DNA of 64,000 nt from an uncultured Roseicyclus sp. (GCA_947500415.1 CANMRT010000004.1:310001-374000); one strand, 5' to 3'; numbered from the stretch's first letter, positions 18,426 to 27,741 are shown. The notes: generated by a model not told the origin, from the letters alone. Numbers and translations: made by a program.

Positions 18426-19034
18426 ATGGCGCGTCGCGGAAAGCGCGGCCTGTCCGAAGAGGATAAGGCCCTTTGGAATAAAGTGGCCTCCACCGCGACA
18501 CCCATGGACCGAAGCGGCGCGCCAAAAATCGCGCCCGAGGCCGCCACTCCGAAACCCCCAATACGGCGCGAGACGATGACAACGGCGGAACGTCTGCCCG
18601 CCTTTCGGATCGGAGAAAAAGCCTCCTTCTCCGCCAACCCGATCAACCACGCGCCGACACTTTCCAGCCGGCTTGCCCATGCGCCCGTGCGGATGGATCA
18701 CGGCACCCACAAGCGGATGATGCGGGGCAAGCTGAAGCCCGAAGATCGGATCGACCTGCACGGGATGGTTTTGGCCGAAGCACATCCCGCCCTGATCTCT
18801 TTCATCAGCAGCGCCTATGAGCGGAACCTGCGGCTCGTTCTGATTATCACCGGCAAGGGCAAGGATCGTGACGGCGGTGGACCAATCCCGATCCGACGCG
18901 GCGTGCTAAAGCATCAGGTGCCAAGTTGGCTGCAATCGCCGCCGCTTGGGTTGATGATCCTCAATATCCGCGAGGCGCACCAAAAGCATGGCGGCGGGGG
19001 CGCGTATTACGTCTACCTGAAGCGGCGAAACTAG
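18426..19034 (+). CDS. Smr domain protein
   Basis: A 202-residue protein whose C-terminal half is an Smr (small MutS-related) domain: IDLHGMVLAEAHPAL and then LIITGKGKDR. The second motif is normally THGKG or TGKG, so this is a standard variant. Smr domains cleave or bind nucleic acids; the target of this stand-alone type is not known. The first 100 residues are polar and basic and likely disordered. Its end overlaps the convergent hydrolase gene by 4 bp. Confidence 0.9.
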   Translation: MARRGKRGLSEEDKALWNKVASTATPMDRSGAPKIAPEAATPKPPIRRETMTTAERLPAFRIGEKASFSANPINHAPTLSSRLAHAPVRMDHGTHKRMMRGKLKPEDRIDLHGMVLAEAHPALISFISSAYERNLRLVLIITGKGKDRDGGGPIPIRRGVLKHQVPSWLQSPPLGLMILNIREAHQKHGGGGAYYVYLKRRN

Positions 19035-20152
19035 TTCGCAGAGATTGGGCTCAGCAAAATCTGCGTGGCATTCTGAATCGTCAGGATGGTTCCGGGAAGA
19101 ATGCCTGGCCGTTGATCGTTGCTCTGCTCGAACGAATTGTTCACACCGGCCGCATCGTTGAGGATTTGCACCACAGCCGGCGAGCTCGCGCCCGAGAAGT
19201 GATTGAACGTATCCCGCACACCACCCCGGAACGCGGAGACGTCGATGATCGTGATTTCATAGTCACCAAGCGCATCGGGAATGGCGAGGTTGCCGACCCG
19301 TTCCGGCTGCCCGGTGATCCGCGCCGAAAGCCGCAAGGCCTGATCGCGTTGCGATGTGAAAATGACGAAGGGCTGTGGAAGCTCTCCAATCCGATCCGCT
19401 TGGCTACGGAAAACATCCACATCAACGTCAGGCGAGAACAGGATGACGCCATTGATCCGCGCCAGTACATTCGCGCGCCCGCCGATCCGAAGTTGGCGCA
19501 GAACTTCCATCACCACGGTCGACCCAAGCGAATGCGCAGTCAGCACAACGTTTAGGCCAGCCGCTAGAATATCATCGATCAATTGCTCCAGCCCATCACG
19601 TGCAAACAGGCTCGAATCCCGGTCGTAGGCATAGCCCAACGGACTTCCGGCGCTGGGCCAGGCGTAGTGCACCGCAACGCCCGGAATCTGGAAATCGTAA
19701 CGAATCTGAGCTGTGCGGTAGAGGCCGGTGCCGATGGTGCTGGCGAAACCATGGATGAAAATCATCGCCTCCTGCACACCTTTGCTGCGCGCTTCCTCAC
19801 GCAGCGCGGCGCGGAATGCTGCACGACCGTTCAGGTGATCGCCACTGCTGGCCACAAATTCGGTTTGCAGGTCCGGCCCGCGCCTGCCACCACGCGCGGG
19901 CTGCACCGCGCCGGTTTCACGATTGGGTGGAATTTCCACCGTGAAGCGCGTGAACGACAGAGCCTCCTGCCGCGCGGTCTGGAATTGCCCGTCCTCAAAA
20001 ACGCGGTTTGTGGCCACAAACACGGTTTCCGCCGTTCCAACCTCCGCCGCTTCCGGCACGATCATCAGGTCAGGAATGCCGCCGCAGGCCGCCAAAGGCA
20101 GAACAGCTGCTCCGCAAAGAAGAGAACGTCGGGTGATTTGGCGGCGTGTCAT
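19031..20152 (-). CDS. Alpha/beta hydrolase (DUF900 type), Tat-like lipoprotein
   Basis: The 373-residue protein starts with MTRRQITRRSLLCGAAVLPLAACGG: a twin-arginine RRSLL stretch, a hydrophobic run and an LAAC lipobox, so it is probably an exported lipoprotein, perhaps by the Tat route. The hydrolase core shows MIFIHGFAST (oxyanion region) and the nucleophile elbow TAHSLGS, matching DUF900 proteins. The substrate is unknown. It is separate from photosynthesis and sits 22 bp downstream of hslU on the same strand. Confidence 0.85.
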   Translation of the reverse strand: MTRRQITRRSLLCGAAVLPLAACGGIPDLMIVPEAAEVGTAETVFVATNRVFEDGQFQTARQEALSFTRFTVEIPPNRETGAVQPARGGRRGPDLQTEFVASSGDHLNGRAAFRAALREEARSKGVQEAMIFIHGFASTIGTGLYRTAQIRYDFQIPGVAVHYAWPSAGSPLGYAYDRDSSLFARDGLEQLIDDILAAGLNVVLTAHSLGSTVVMEVLRQLRIGGRANVLARINGVILFSPDVDVDVFRSQADRIGELPQPFVIFTSQRDQALRLSARITGQPERVGNLAIPDALGDYEITIIDVSAFRGGVRDTFNHFSGASSPAVVQILNDAAGVNNSFEQSNDQRPGILPGTILTIQNATQILLSPISAN

Positions 20153-20174
20153 GCCCCGTTCTAACAGCGAACAC

Positions 20175-21491
20175 TTACAAAACGTAACGGCTGAGATCCG
20201 TACTACGCGTCAATTCGCCGTGGTTTTCTTCCACGAAAGCCGCATCAACCGTCACCGCCTGCCCCGACTTATCCGGTGCCGTAAAGCTAAGCTCTTCAAA
20301 GACCCGCTCCAACACGGTGTAAAGCCGCCGCGCACCGATGTTTTCGACACTTTCATTGACCTCCGCCGCGATCTTGGCCAGCGCCGCGATGCCTTCTTCG
20401 GTGAATGTGACTTCAACCTCTTCGGTTGCCATCAGCGCGGTATATTGCCGGGTCAGCGCATTGTCTGTTTCGGTCAGGATGCGCACAAAATCCTCTTCCG
20501 TCAGCGCCCGCAGGTTCACGCGGATTGGCAGGCGGCCTTGGAGTTCCGGCAACAGGTCGCTGGGCTTGGCGATATGAAACGCGCCCGAAGCGATGAACAG
20601 GATATGGTCGGTCTTCACCGGCCCATGCTTCGTTGAAACGGTCGTCCCTTCGATCAACGGCAGCAAATCGCGCTGCACGCCTTCGCGGGACACATCGGCA
20701 CCGCGTGCGTCGGCCCGCGCGCAGACCTTGTCGATCTCATCAATGAAGACGATGCCGCTCTGCTCCACCGAGCGCATTGCCTCCTTCGTGACCATCTCGG
20801 GGTCGAGCAGTTTGTCCGCTTCCTCATCAATTAGGATGTTGTAACTCGCGGCAACGGAAAGCCGCCGCTTCACCTTACGCCCGCCCATACCTTTGAACAG
20901 GTCGCCCAGGTTCATCATGCCGCCGCCCATGCCACCCAATCCACCGGGTTGGCCGGGTATCTCGAAACCGCCAAGAGGGTTGGAATTGTCGGTCACTTCC
21001 AGCTCGATGATCGTGTCATCCAGCTCACCCGAGCGCAGCTTCTTGCGGAACATCTCCCGCGTCTGGTCCCGCGCATCGGTTCCGGCCAGCGCCTCGATCA
21101 CCCGTTCTTCGGCGGCGTCATGGGCCTTGGCCTTCACCTCTTCGCGCATGTTCTCGCGGATCATCACCTGTGCCGCATCCACCAGATCGCGCACGATCTG
21201 CTCCACATCCCGGCCGACGTATCCGACCTCGGTAAACTTCGTGGCTTCGACCTTGATGAACGGCGCGCGCGCCAGCTTGGCCAGACGCCGCGAAATCTCG
21301 GTCTTGCCGACGCCTGTGGGTCCGATCATCAGGATGTTCTTGGGATACACCTCATCGCGCAGATCATCGCCCAACTGCTTGCGCCGCCAACGGTTACGCA
21401 GGGCCACGGCGACGGCGCGCTTGGCGTCCTTCTGGCCGATGATGAAGCGATCCAATTCGCTGACAATCTCACGGGGGGTCAGGTCACTCAT
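20175..21491 (-). CDS. hslU: ATP-dependent protease ATPase subunit HslU
   Basis: HslU (ClpY) is the AAA+ unfoldase of the HslUV protease. The N-terminal block is [34 protein letters not shown] (split over residues 3-36), followed by Walker A GPTGVGKT, the I domain (about 110-245) and Walker [11 protein letters not shown], with the C-terminal sensor region [19 protein letters not shown] start at the ATG at 21491 (438 residues); the frame is open 31 codons further but that part has no family similarity. The start overlaps the preceding membrane protein gene by 4 bp. Confidence 0.95.
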   Translation of the reverse strand: MSDLTPREIVSELDRFIIGQKDAKRAVAVALRNRWRRKQLGDDLRDEVYPKNILMIGPTGVGKTEISRRLAKLARAPFIKVEATKFTEVGYVGRDVEQIVRDLVDAAQVMIRENMREEVKAKAHDAAEERVIEALAGTDARDQTREMFRKKLRSGELDDTIIELEVTDNSNPLGGFEIPGQPGGLGGMGGGMMNLGDLFKGMGGRKVKRRLSVAASYNILIDEEADKLLDPEMVTKEAMRSVEQSGIVFIDEIDKVCARADARGADVSREGVQRDLLPLIEGTTVSTKHGPVKTDHILFIASGAFHIAKPSDLLPELQGRLPIRVNLRALTEEDFVRILTETDNALTRQYTALMATEEVEVTFTEEGIAALAKIAAEVNESVENIGARRLYTVLERVFEELSFTAPDKSGQAVTVDAAFVEENHGELTRSTDLSRYVL

Positions 21492-22564
21492 GCAGAGGCC
21501 TCCTTCTGCGCCCATGGGGGCAATCTGTTTTTTCCGGGAAAGGCGGGCAGGCCACGCATAATCGCGCCGCGCATCGCTTCCCATTGTGCGCCAAGCAGGA
21601 CAAGGCCCGCGCCGAGGAGCAGGATCACAAGAAATGCGCCCTCACCCTCAACGACTGAAATCGAGAGCGCCACGACATAGCCCACGCCGGAAACGAGAAA
21701 CGAGCGGCGGTCAATCACCACGGCGAACAGCGCCATCACTGCGACAAAAACCACCAAGGCAATCTTCGCACCCGCGTCCGGGTTCTGGAAAAGCGTCAGG
21801 GCGACCGTGTTCACGATGGCAGGTGCGGCGATCACGTGGAGCCAAAAGCCCGACGCCGCGCGCCGGGTGACGCGATGTGGGTCGGACATGTCGAACACCA
21901 TCGCGATGCACAGACCGACGAGGCCTAGAAGAATGGTGAGGATCGCGAAGGGGCCGTCAGCGGATAGAAGGAAGACGTCCTCAATCGAGTCCGGCACAGC
22001 ACCGTTCAGGGTCGCCACGCCAAATGTCACGGCCACTGCGCTGACCGCAATAAGCGCAACCGTGAAGGGGACGCGGAAGAAAAAGTAATATCCGATAAGC
22101 GCCAGTCCCGCCAAACCCGCCGATACGATCAATGAGCCTTGGAGGGACAGGTCCAGCATGGCCGCAAATGATCCGCTGAATTGCACGGCCGACAGACCGA
22201 ACATGATCGCAAGCGCGATGGACGGTGCCACCATGCGACGTGTCAGCGTGAAATAGCGGGCAAGCAACGCCACGCCCGCCATGGCGAAAACGCCGAACCC
22301 CATGCCGAGGATCCAGCCATTTGTCGTGGCCAGAAGCGAGAAGCCCGTCACGCCGGACCACCCGAGGTACAGGATCGTCAGGCCAACAACGATGAAGATC
22401 TCGTTGAACCCTTTGAACAGTTCGAACGGCTCATCCAGACCCGAGCGCCGTGTGCGGATACCTTCACGCTCTTCGGCCAGGTTGATGACGGACGCCGCCT
22501 GCGCCTCGGTCATCAGGCCCGCGCCCACGGCGGCCCGCAGATCGTCGCGGGTGATCTGGCTCAT
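21488..22564 (-). CDS. Polytopic membrane protein between hslV and hslU, unknown function
   Basis: I do not recognise a characterised family. The 358-residue protein has a polar N-terminal helical segment (about residues 1-45, [25 protein letters not shown]), similar in style to DUF2157-type membrane proteins, and then about ten hydrophobic segments. There are no catalytic motifs. Both ends overlap its neighbours by 4 bp (hslV before, hslU after), so it is co-translated with the protease genes. That tight placement suggests either a role linked to HslUV or simple operon capture. Confidence 0.8.
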   Translation of the reverse strand: MSQITRDDLRAAVGAGLMTEAQAASVINLAEEREGIRTRRSGLDEPFELFKGFNEIFIVVGLTILYLGWSGVTGFSLLATTNGWILGMGFGVFAMAGVALLARYFTLTRRMVAPSIALAIMFGLSAVQFSGSFAAMLDLSLQGSLIVSAGLAGLALIGYYFFFRVPFTVALIAVSAVAVTFGVATLNGAVPDSIEDVFLLSADGPFAILTILLGLVGLCIAMVFDMSDPHRVTRRAASGFWLHVIAAPAIVNTVALTLFQNPDAGAKIALVVFVAVMALFAVVIDRRSFLVSGVGYVVALSISVVEGEGAFLVILLLGAGLVLLGAQWEAMRGAIMRGLPAFPGKNRLPPWAQKEASA

Positions 22565-23118
22565 GCGTCAATGACCTCAACGGTCAGGTTGCCGTTGGTG
22601 TAGACGCAGATGTCGGCGGCAATCTGCATGGCTTCACGCGCGATGGTCTCGGCGTCCTTGTCGGTGTCGAGCATTCCTCGCGCGGCGGCCAGCGCGTAGT
22701 TTCCGCCCGATCCGATGGCGGCGATCCCATGCTCGGGCTCCAACACGTCACCCGCACCGGTGATGATGTAGAGCTCGGACCCATCGGTCACGATCAACAT
22801 CGCTTCCAGCTTTTGCAGGTATTTGTCCGTGCGCCAATCTTTGGCCAATTCCACAGACGCCCGCTGAAGTTGCCCGGGTGTGGCCTCAAGTTTGGTTTCC
22901 AGCCGTTCCAGCAGAGTGAACGCATCTGCCGTGGAGCCTGCAAACCCGCAGACAACCTCATACCCGCCGGGTTTCAGCCGCCGCACCTTGCGCGCACTGC
23001 CCTTGATGACGGTCTGACCCAGGCTGACCTGCCCGTCACCGGCCACCACAACCTTGCCACCCTTGCGCACGCCAATGATCGTCGTGCCGTGCCAACCGGG
23101 GAAGTCTTCTTTCGCCAT
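22561..23118 (-). CDS. hslV: ATP-dependent protease peptidase subunit HslV
   Basis: HslV (ClpQ) is the threonine peptidase of HslUV. Residues 9-20 read [12 protein letters not shown]; cleavage after the glycine exposes the catalytic N-terminal threonine. [25 protein letters not shown] and [17 protein letters not shown] are family signatures. I use the ATG at 23118 (185 residues); a second possible start four codons upstream at 23130 does not change the mature enzyme. It lies 81 bp downstream of crtC, the left end of the photosynthesis cluster. Confidence 0.95.
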   Translation of the reverse strand: MAKEDFPGWHGTTIIGVRKGGKVVVAGDGQVSLGQTVIKGSARKVRRLKPGGYEVVCGFAGSTADAFTLLERLETKLEATPGQLQRASVELAKDWRTDKYLQKLEAMLIVTDGSELYIITGAGDVLEPEHGIAAIGSGGNYALAAARGMLDTDKDAETIAREAMQIAADICVYTNGNLTVEVIDA

Positions 23119-23199
23119 AAGGGCCTCCATTCGTGTCAGGCCTATATGGAGGGCGGTTCAGGCGGTCGCAAGCACGGCGCGGCGATGAGCGTTCTGGCG

Positions 23200-24165
23200 C
23201 TATCCCTTCCACCGCCGCCGTCGCGGCACCCGCACAGCCAGCATCGGCATCAGCCACGGCCCCCGGAAGCGATCCAGGTCCAGCGCCTCATAGACGCCGA
23301 CCGTCTCTTCCCCGTTGATCTTCGTCTTGATCGCCGAGCGGTTGTAAAACGGCGCATCCAGCATCGCTTTCACCTGATGCGGTTGGAAATCGGCATCGGA
23401 GCGCGTCTCTCGCCGAACCATCCATAGCGGGCGCTTTAGGCTCTGTTTTGGCGGCAGTTGGATCGCGTGGGGCGTGCCATCTGCAGCGAAGCCAACGCCA
23501 GTCGCAAGGGTTGTCCCGTCCCGCCGCTCAAGGTCGTAAAAACACGCCGACCCGTCGCGCAACGGAAACCGCCCCCAAGTCCAGTAGCTGAAATCCTCTT
23601 CCAACGCCCGCGTCCCGAAATTTGCGTCGAAGTAGCCGTGTCCTGACCAAGTCCACCCAGGCCGGTTCAGATCGACTTCAATCCGCGCGGTCGGAGCAAA
23701 GGGTCGCCAGACATGCGCGCCGTCTTCGCTCAACAACATTTCCTGATCGGTCAGCGCGGAGGGGTGGATCGTCACAGTCCCCGTCACCTTCTGCGCATGA
23801 GGCGTGCTTACCTCGTCGATCTGCACCTCAAGACGGTCGCCCTTCCAGACCATTGCGCTCGGCCCGATCTGCAAGCGGTCGCGCGACAGGCCAAGCGCCT
23901 CTTCGCCCCGATCCGTCATCGTCCACCGCCCGCCGCGCCCGTAGGTCACAACGTTCAGGCAGCAATGGTTCGCAGGCTTCTTGCGCCCAGACCAACGATA
24001 CCAAGGCGAGAAAACCGACCCTATGAAGCCGATGATCGAGATTGCGCGCGTGCCGCAATCGCTGATCCCGTCGACATACCACCAGGCGTAGCCATCGCTG
24101 GGGACCTCGATATCAAAGCAAGGTCGCTCAGTATCGCCCCGGCCGCGTGCTTGCCGGAGAGGCAA
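23200..24165 (-). CDS. crtC: Hydroxyneurosporene synthase CrtC (carotenoid 1,2-hydratase)
   Basis: CrtC hydrates the psi end group of neurosporene or lycopene, an early step toward spheroidene-type carotenoids. Family blocks present are GYAWWYVDGISD near the N-terminus, FIGSVFSPWYRWSG, NHCCLNVVTYG, FSYWTWGRF and MLDAPFYNRSAI near the end. No ATG or GTG exists in frame between the conserved N-terminus and the crtD overlap; the only plausible start is TTG at 24165, giving about 321 residues. The gene then overlaps the 3' end of crtD by about 145 bp. The open frame continues further upstream, but that reads crtD in another frame. Confidence 0.85.
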   Translation of the reverse strand: MPLRQARGRGDTERPCFDIEVPSDGYAWWYVDGISDCGTRAISIIGFIGSVFSPWYRWSGRKKPANHCCLNVVTYGRGGRWTMTDRGEEALGLSRDRLQIGPSAMVWKGDRLEVQIDEVSTPHAQKVTGTVTIHPSALTDQEMLLSEDGAHVWRPFAPTARIEVDLNRPGWTWSGHGYFDANFGTRALEEDFSYWTWGRFPLRDGSACFYDLERRDGTTLATGVGFAADGTPHAIQLPPKQSLKRPLWMVRRETRSDADFQPHQVKAMLDAPFYNRSAIKTKINGEETVGVYEALDLDRFRGPWLMPMLAVRVPRRRRWKG

Positions 24166-25580
24166 GCCATCGGAATCCCAGCCCCCGGATGTGCCCCGCC
24201 CCCCGCGAGGTAAAGGCCCCGGATCGCCGTCCGCGCCGTTGGTCGCTGGAAGGTCGCTAACATCCCATGCGGGCTCCTCCCGTAGAGGGAACCGCCCGAC
24301 GCGGGAAAGGCCCGATTGAAGTCCATCGGAGTCGTCAGCGCGGCAGTCTCGGGCGGAGGAGAGAAGATCAGACCCATGGTCGATAACGTCTCGAACGTGC
24401 GTGTTCGGCATGTTTCTCTCTCCTCATCCGTCGTCTTGTGGCCCGCTGGCCCGTTCATGATAATCTCGAACCGTTGCGGCCCGCTTTGACCGTGATCCTG
24501 CGCGCAGACGTAAAGCGTCGCGTCCCTTGGCATTCGGCCCTCAGCCAGGTCACCGAATTCAACCTTCGGGTCTTCGCAGAAGAAGACGTTGTGATGGGCC
24601 AGCTCCACGCCCTGCGGCTCGGCGGCAAAGCCCCAGACAAAGGCGGACAGGCTACGCGGCTCGGTGCCCTGCTTTGGAACCGATTGCTGTACGTCACGTC
24701 CTAGATGCCCCTGCCGCAGAGCGCGGGGATCGCCGTTGAAGACGACCACATCGGCGGGTAGAACAGTGCCATCGGCCAGATGCACGGCGCGCACGGTGCC
24801 ACCGGCGTCATCAATTCGATCAACGGCAGTGCCAAACTGAAACACCGCACCTTTTGCCTCGGCCACACGCTGCATTGCATGCGCCAGCTGATGCATCCCG
24901 CCATCGACCGACCAAACGCCTTGCGCCTCGGAATGCCAGATCAAGCCAAGAACGGCGGGGCTTTGGTATGGGGAGCCGCCAACGTAAGTCGCGTAACGCC
25001 CGAAGAGTTGTTGCAAGCGCGGATCGCTGAACCGCATGGCCAACTTCCGGGCGAGGCTTAGGCCTGGCGCCATTGCGGGGATCAAACGAGGGTTTCGCAT
25101 GACATGGGCGGCCAAAGGCCCGAACGCTGGGGCCTCGGCCTGCATCACGGGCGCATCGAACGCCTCATAAAGCCGCGTCGCCTCATCCGAGAACTGCCGG
25201 AACTCCTGCGCAGCATTGGTGCCTGCAAATGCCGCCACAGCCTCAGCACTCCGGTCGGGATCATCGAACAAATCCAACGAAGACCCGTCCCGCCACCAAT
25301 GTCGTGCCAGCAGGGAGTCGCGGTGCAGACTAATGTGATCTTCCAAGCGTTCACCCACATCGGCAAACAATGCCTCAAACACCGGACGCATCGTCAGAAC
25401 GGTTGGCCCGATATCCACGGGACCGGCCATGGACGGCGCAGTGCGCATTTTACCGCCGGGCCCGTCCGCCATCTCCACGACATGCACATCCAGTCCCTGC
25501 GCTGCCAGTCGCATCGCAGCGGAAAGCCCGCCAATTCCGGCGCCTATGACAACGGCCTGGGTCAGTCGTTCACCTTTCAA
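24021..25580 (-). CDS. crtD: Methoxyneurosporene dehydrogenase CrtD
   Basis: CrtD is the FAD-dependent C-3,4 desaturase of 1-hydroxy/methoxy carotenoids. The N-terminal FAD motif VVIGAGIGGLSAAMRLAAQGLDV is split over residues 10-32, and the C-terminal GGAHPGAGIPMACLSG is the family signature. At 519 residues it has a tail about 25 longer than usual, lying in the crtC overlap. The start is unclear: the reading frame is closed just upstream, the first codon is TTG at 25580, and a better Shine-Dalgarno-like AAAGGTGA lies after it, upstream of a CTG. A PpsR box ends 1 bp before the TTG. Confidence 0.9.
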   Translation of the reverse strand: MKGERLTQAVVIGAGIGGLSAAMRLAAQGLDVHVVEMADGPGGKMRTAPSMAGPVDIGPTVLTMRPVFEALFADVGERLEDHISLHRDSLLARHWWRDGSSLDLFDDPDRSAEAVAAFAGTNAAQEFRQFSDEATRLYEAFDAPVMQAEAPAFGPLAAHVMRNPRLIPAMAPGLSLARKLAMRFSDPRLQQLFGRYATYVGGSPYQSPAVLGLIWHSEAQGVWSVDGGMHQLAHAMQRVAEAKGAVFQFGTAVDRIDDAGGTVRAVHLADGTVLPADVVVFNGDPRALRQGHLGRDVQQSVPKQGTEPRSLSAFVWGFAAEPQGVELAHHNVFFCEDPKVEFGDLAEGRMPRDATLYVCAQDHGQSGPQRFEIIMNGPAGHKTTDEERETCRTRTFETLSTMGLIFSPPPETAALTTPMDFNRAFPASGGSLYGRSPHGMLATFQRPTARTAIRGLYLAGGGAHPGAGIPMACLSGKHAAGAILSDLALISRSPAMATPGGMSTGSAIAARAQSRSSAS

Positions 25581-25581
25581 G

Positions 25582-25599
25582 TGTCAGCTTATGTTGACA
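25582..25599. promoter_or_regulatory. PpsR/CrtJ box, crtD/crtE divergent promoter
   Basis: TGTCAGCTTATGTTGACA fits TGT-N12-ACA exactly. It ends at the crtD start codon region and overlaps TTGACA (25594-25599), a likely -35 element for crtE. Binding would block both directions. Confidence 0.85.
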
Positions 25600-25612
25600 C
25601 GTCGCTTTGATA

Positions 25613-25630
25613 TGTCCAGTCTGATTTACA
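25613..25630. promoter_or_regulatory. Second PpsR/CrtJ box, crtD/crtE promoter
   Basis: TGTCCAGTCTGATTTACA also fits TGT-N12-ACA. It lies 31 bp (about three helical turns) from the first box, centre to centre, which suits cooperative binding of two PpsR units. Confidence 0.75.
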
Positions 25631-25679
25631 ACTTGGGTGCCAAAGCGGCACCTCGAATCCCTTGGTGGAGGGCGCTGTC

Positions 25680-26552
25680 ATGCCTTTGAAATCCCGGATC
25701 GAAAGCGCCATAGCGGCGGCCATTGCCGAAGGGCAGGGCGCGGTTGCTCCGCCCAAACTGGCCTCGGCCTTGGACTATGCGGTGAACCCCGGCGGCGCGC
25801 GCATTCGACCAACGATTTGCCTCTCCGTGGCGTTGGCCTGCGGCGACGATCAATCCAAGCTTTCTAACGCCGCCGCCACAGCGATTGAGCTGATCCATTG
25901 CGCAAGCCTCGTGCATGACGACATGCCCTGCTTCGACGACGCCGACATCCGGCGCGGCAAACCGTCAGTCCACAAGGCCTACGGCGAGGCGCTCGCGCTG
26001 CTCACGGGTGACTCGCTCATCATCGCGTCCTTCGAAACGCTCACACGCGTGGCCGAAGCCGACCCCATGCGCGCCATCACACTGCTGCGCATCCTCGGCG
26101 AATCGACCGGAATGCCCGGCGGGATCTGCGCGGGGCAGGGGTGGGAGAGTGAGAAGAAGATCAACCTCTCCGCCTATCACCGCGCTAAAACAGGCGCGCT
26201 CTTCACCGCTGCGACCCGTATGGGCGCCGCCGCCGCCGGTGAAGATCCGGAGCCTTGGACAGAACTTGGCGCCCGCATCGGCGAGGCGTTCCAAGTGGCC
26301 GACGATCTACGCGACGCGCTTTATGATGAGGCCACGCTGGGCAAACCCGCCCATCAAGACGAAATCCACGACCGCCCCAACGCCGTGACCGAATACGGCG
26401 TGCGCGGCGCGATCACGCACTTGGAAGACATCCTGTCCGGCGCAATCTCGTCGATTCCGTCTTGTCCGGGGGAGGCGATGCTGGCCGACATGGTCCGTAA
26501 AACCGCCGAGCGGCTCACCCCCGTCATGCCTCCGGTCACGGCAGCCGAGTAA
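25680..26552 (+). CDS. crtE: Geranylgeranyl diphosphate synthase CrtE
   Basis: CrtE is a short-chain prenyltransferase that supplies C20 diphosphate for carotenoids and the bacteriochlorophyll tail. The two aspartate-rich motifs are present: DDMPCFDDAD near residue 80 and DDLRD near residue 205. I use the ATG at 25680 (290 residues, normal); a TTG at 25662 is less likely. It is the first gene of crtEF, divergent from crtDC, with two PpsR boxes between them. Confidence 0.93.
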   Translation: MPLKSRIESAIAAAIAEGQGAVAPPKLASALDYAVNPGGARIRPTICLSVALACGDDQSKLSNAAATAIELIHCASLVHDDMPCFDDADIRRGKPSVHKAYGEALALLTGDSLIIASFETLTRVAEADPMRAITLLRILGESTGMPGGICAGQGWESEKKINLSAYHRAKTGALFTAATRMGAAAAGEDPEPWTELGARIGEAFQVADDLRDALYDEATLGKPAHQDEIHDRPNAVTEYGVRGAITHLEDILSGAISSIPSCPGEAMLADMVRKTAERLTPVMPPVTAAE

Positions 26553-27689
26553 ATGTCGCTCGCCGATCCCGATACCCCGCGCCCGTCCCTGAAGGACCGT
26601 TTCTACGCTTGGCGCACCGCGCTGATCGGGTCGCGCAGCTTCCAGAAACGTGCCGCCCGCTTGCCAATTGCCAAGACCATCGCGCGGCAAGATGGAGAGG
26701 CCTTGTTCGACCTCGTCGCGGGCTTTGTGCATTCCCAGGTCCTGATGGCCTTCGTGCAATTCGACCTGCCCCATCACCTGTCTGGCCAACCGCGCACTCT
26801 GTCTGATCTCGCCACCCGCACTGGCCTGCCAGAACCACGTCTGCAACGCCTCGCCCAAGCGGCTTCTGCCCTTGGCCTGATGTCGCGCCAAAGCGATGGC
26901 CGCTACGCCCTTGGGCGCCTCGGCGCGGCGCTTCCCGGCATTCCCGGCCTGCAACAGATGGTCCGGCATCACGACGTGCTCTACCGCGACCTCTCGGACT
27001 CCGTCGCGTTCTTCCGCGATGGCACCGACACCGAGCTTGCGCAATTCTGGCCCTATGTCTTCGGCGCCACTGGCGAGGCTGACCCAGAGGTCGCCGCCAC
27101 CTATTCCGAGTTGATGGCTGACAGCCAAACCCTTGTGGCGGAGGAAGCGCTCGCCCACCTCGACCTCACCAAAACGCAAACCCTGCTCGACGTGGGCGGT
27201 GGCACCGGCGTGTTCCTGACCGCCGCGGGCAACGCCAATCCGCACCTCAACCTGCAACTTTTCGATCTGCCTGAGGTCGTGGATCCCGCCACCGCACGGT
27301 TCCAACGCGAAGGCCTGGCCTCCCGCGCCACGATCACCGGCGGCTCCTTCCGGTCCGATCCTTTGCCCACAGGCGCAGACACCATCAGCCTCGTGCGCGT
27401 TCTCTACGACCACGCAGATGAAACCGTCGCGGCGCTTCTGCAAAAGGTCTACGACACGCTGCCCCCAAACGGGCGCATCATCGTGGCCGAGCCGATGTCG
27501 GGTGGCACAAGCCCAACCCGTGCGGGTGACGCCTATTTCGGCATCTACTGCATGGCCATGCAAACGGGCCGCGCGCGCTCTGCCAATGAAATCGCCACCC
27601 ACCTTGAGGCCGCTGGATTTGCCAGCATTCGCAAGGTCAAAACAAGCCGCCCCTTCGTGACGGGCCTTGTCCACGCCCGCAAAGTGTAA
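26553..27689 (+). CDS. crtF: Demethylspheroidene O-methyltransferase CrtF
   Basis: CrtF methylates the 1-hydroxyl of the carotenoid to give the methoxy group of spheroidene. The 378-residue protein has an N-terminal dimer/winged-helix region (about 40-130) and a C-terminal SAM domain with LLDVGGGTGVFL near residue 210, plus the conserved EPMSGG and AYFGIYCMAMQTGRARSANEI. The ATG directly follows the crtE stop (TAAATG). With crtC and crtD it sets the end-group chemistry of the pathway. Confidence 0.94.
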   Translation: MSLADPDTPRPSLKDRFYAWRTALIGSRSFQKRAARLPIAKTIARQDGEALFDLVAGFVHSQVLMAFVQFDLPHHLSGQPRTLSDLATRTGLPEPRLQRLAQAASALGLMSRQSDGRYALGRLGAALPGIPGLQQMVRHHDVLYRDLSDSVAFFRDGTDTELAQFWPYVFGATGEADPEVAATYSELMADSQTLVAEEALAHLDLTKTQTLLDVGGGTGVFLTAAGNANPHLNLQLFDLPEVVDPATARFQREGLASRATITGGSFRSDPLPTGADTISLVRVLYDHADETVAALLQKVYDTLPPNGRIIVAEPMSGGTSPTRAGDAYFGIYCMAMQTGRARSANEIATHLEAAGFASIRKVKTSRPFVTGLVHARKV

Positions 27690-27715
27690 ACCCAGCAGAA
27701 CACTTGCAACGGCAA

Positions 27716-27733
27716 TGTCTATTCCAATTGACA
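27716..27733. promoter_or_regulatory. PpsR/CrtJ box 1 of the bchC promoter
   Basis: TGTCTATTCCAATTGACA fits TGT-N12-ACA. It contains TTGACA at its right end (27728-27733), a likely -35 element for the bchCXYZ-puf transcript. Confidence 0.85.
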
Positions 27734-27741
27734 TACCATAG

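Noticed and set aside
21492-21584. N-terminal extension of hslU
   Set aside because: The extra 31 residues overlap the neighbouring membrane protein gene and are absent from the HslU N-terminus, which starts at MSDLTPRE.
24166-24411. CrtC starting at the ATG at 24411
   Set aside because: The 82 added residues are crtD read in another frame; the conserved CrtC core starts after them.
26307-27734. 475-residue minus-strand frame antisense to crtE/crtF
   Set aside because: It is opposite two well-supported genes and lacks recognisable motifs. Similar antisense frames at 28709-29788, 31338-32663 and 50107-51747 were rejected for the same reason.
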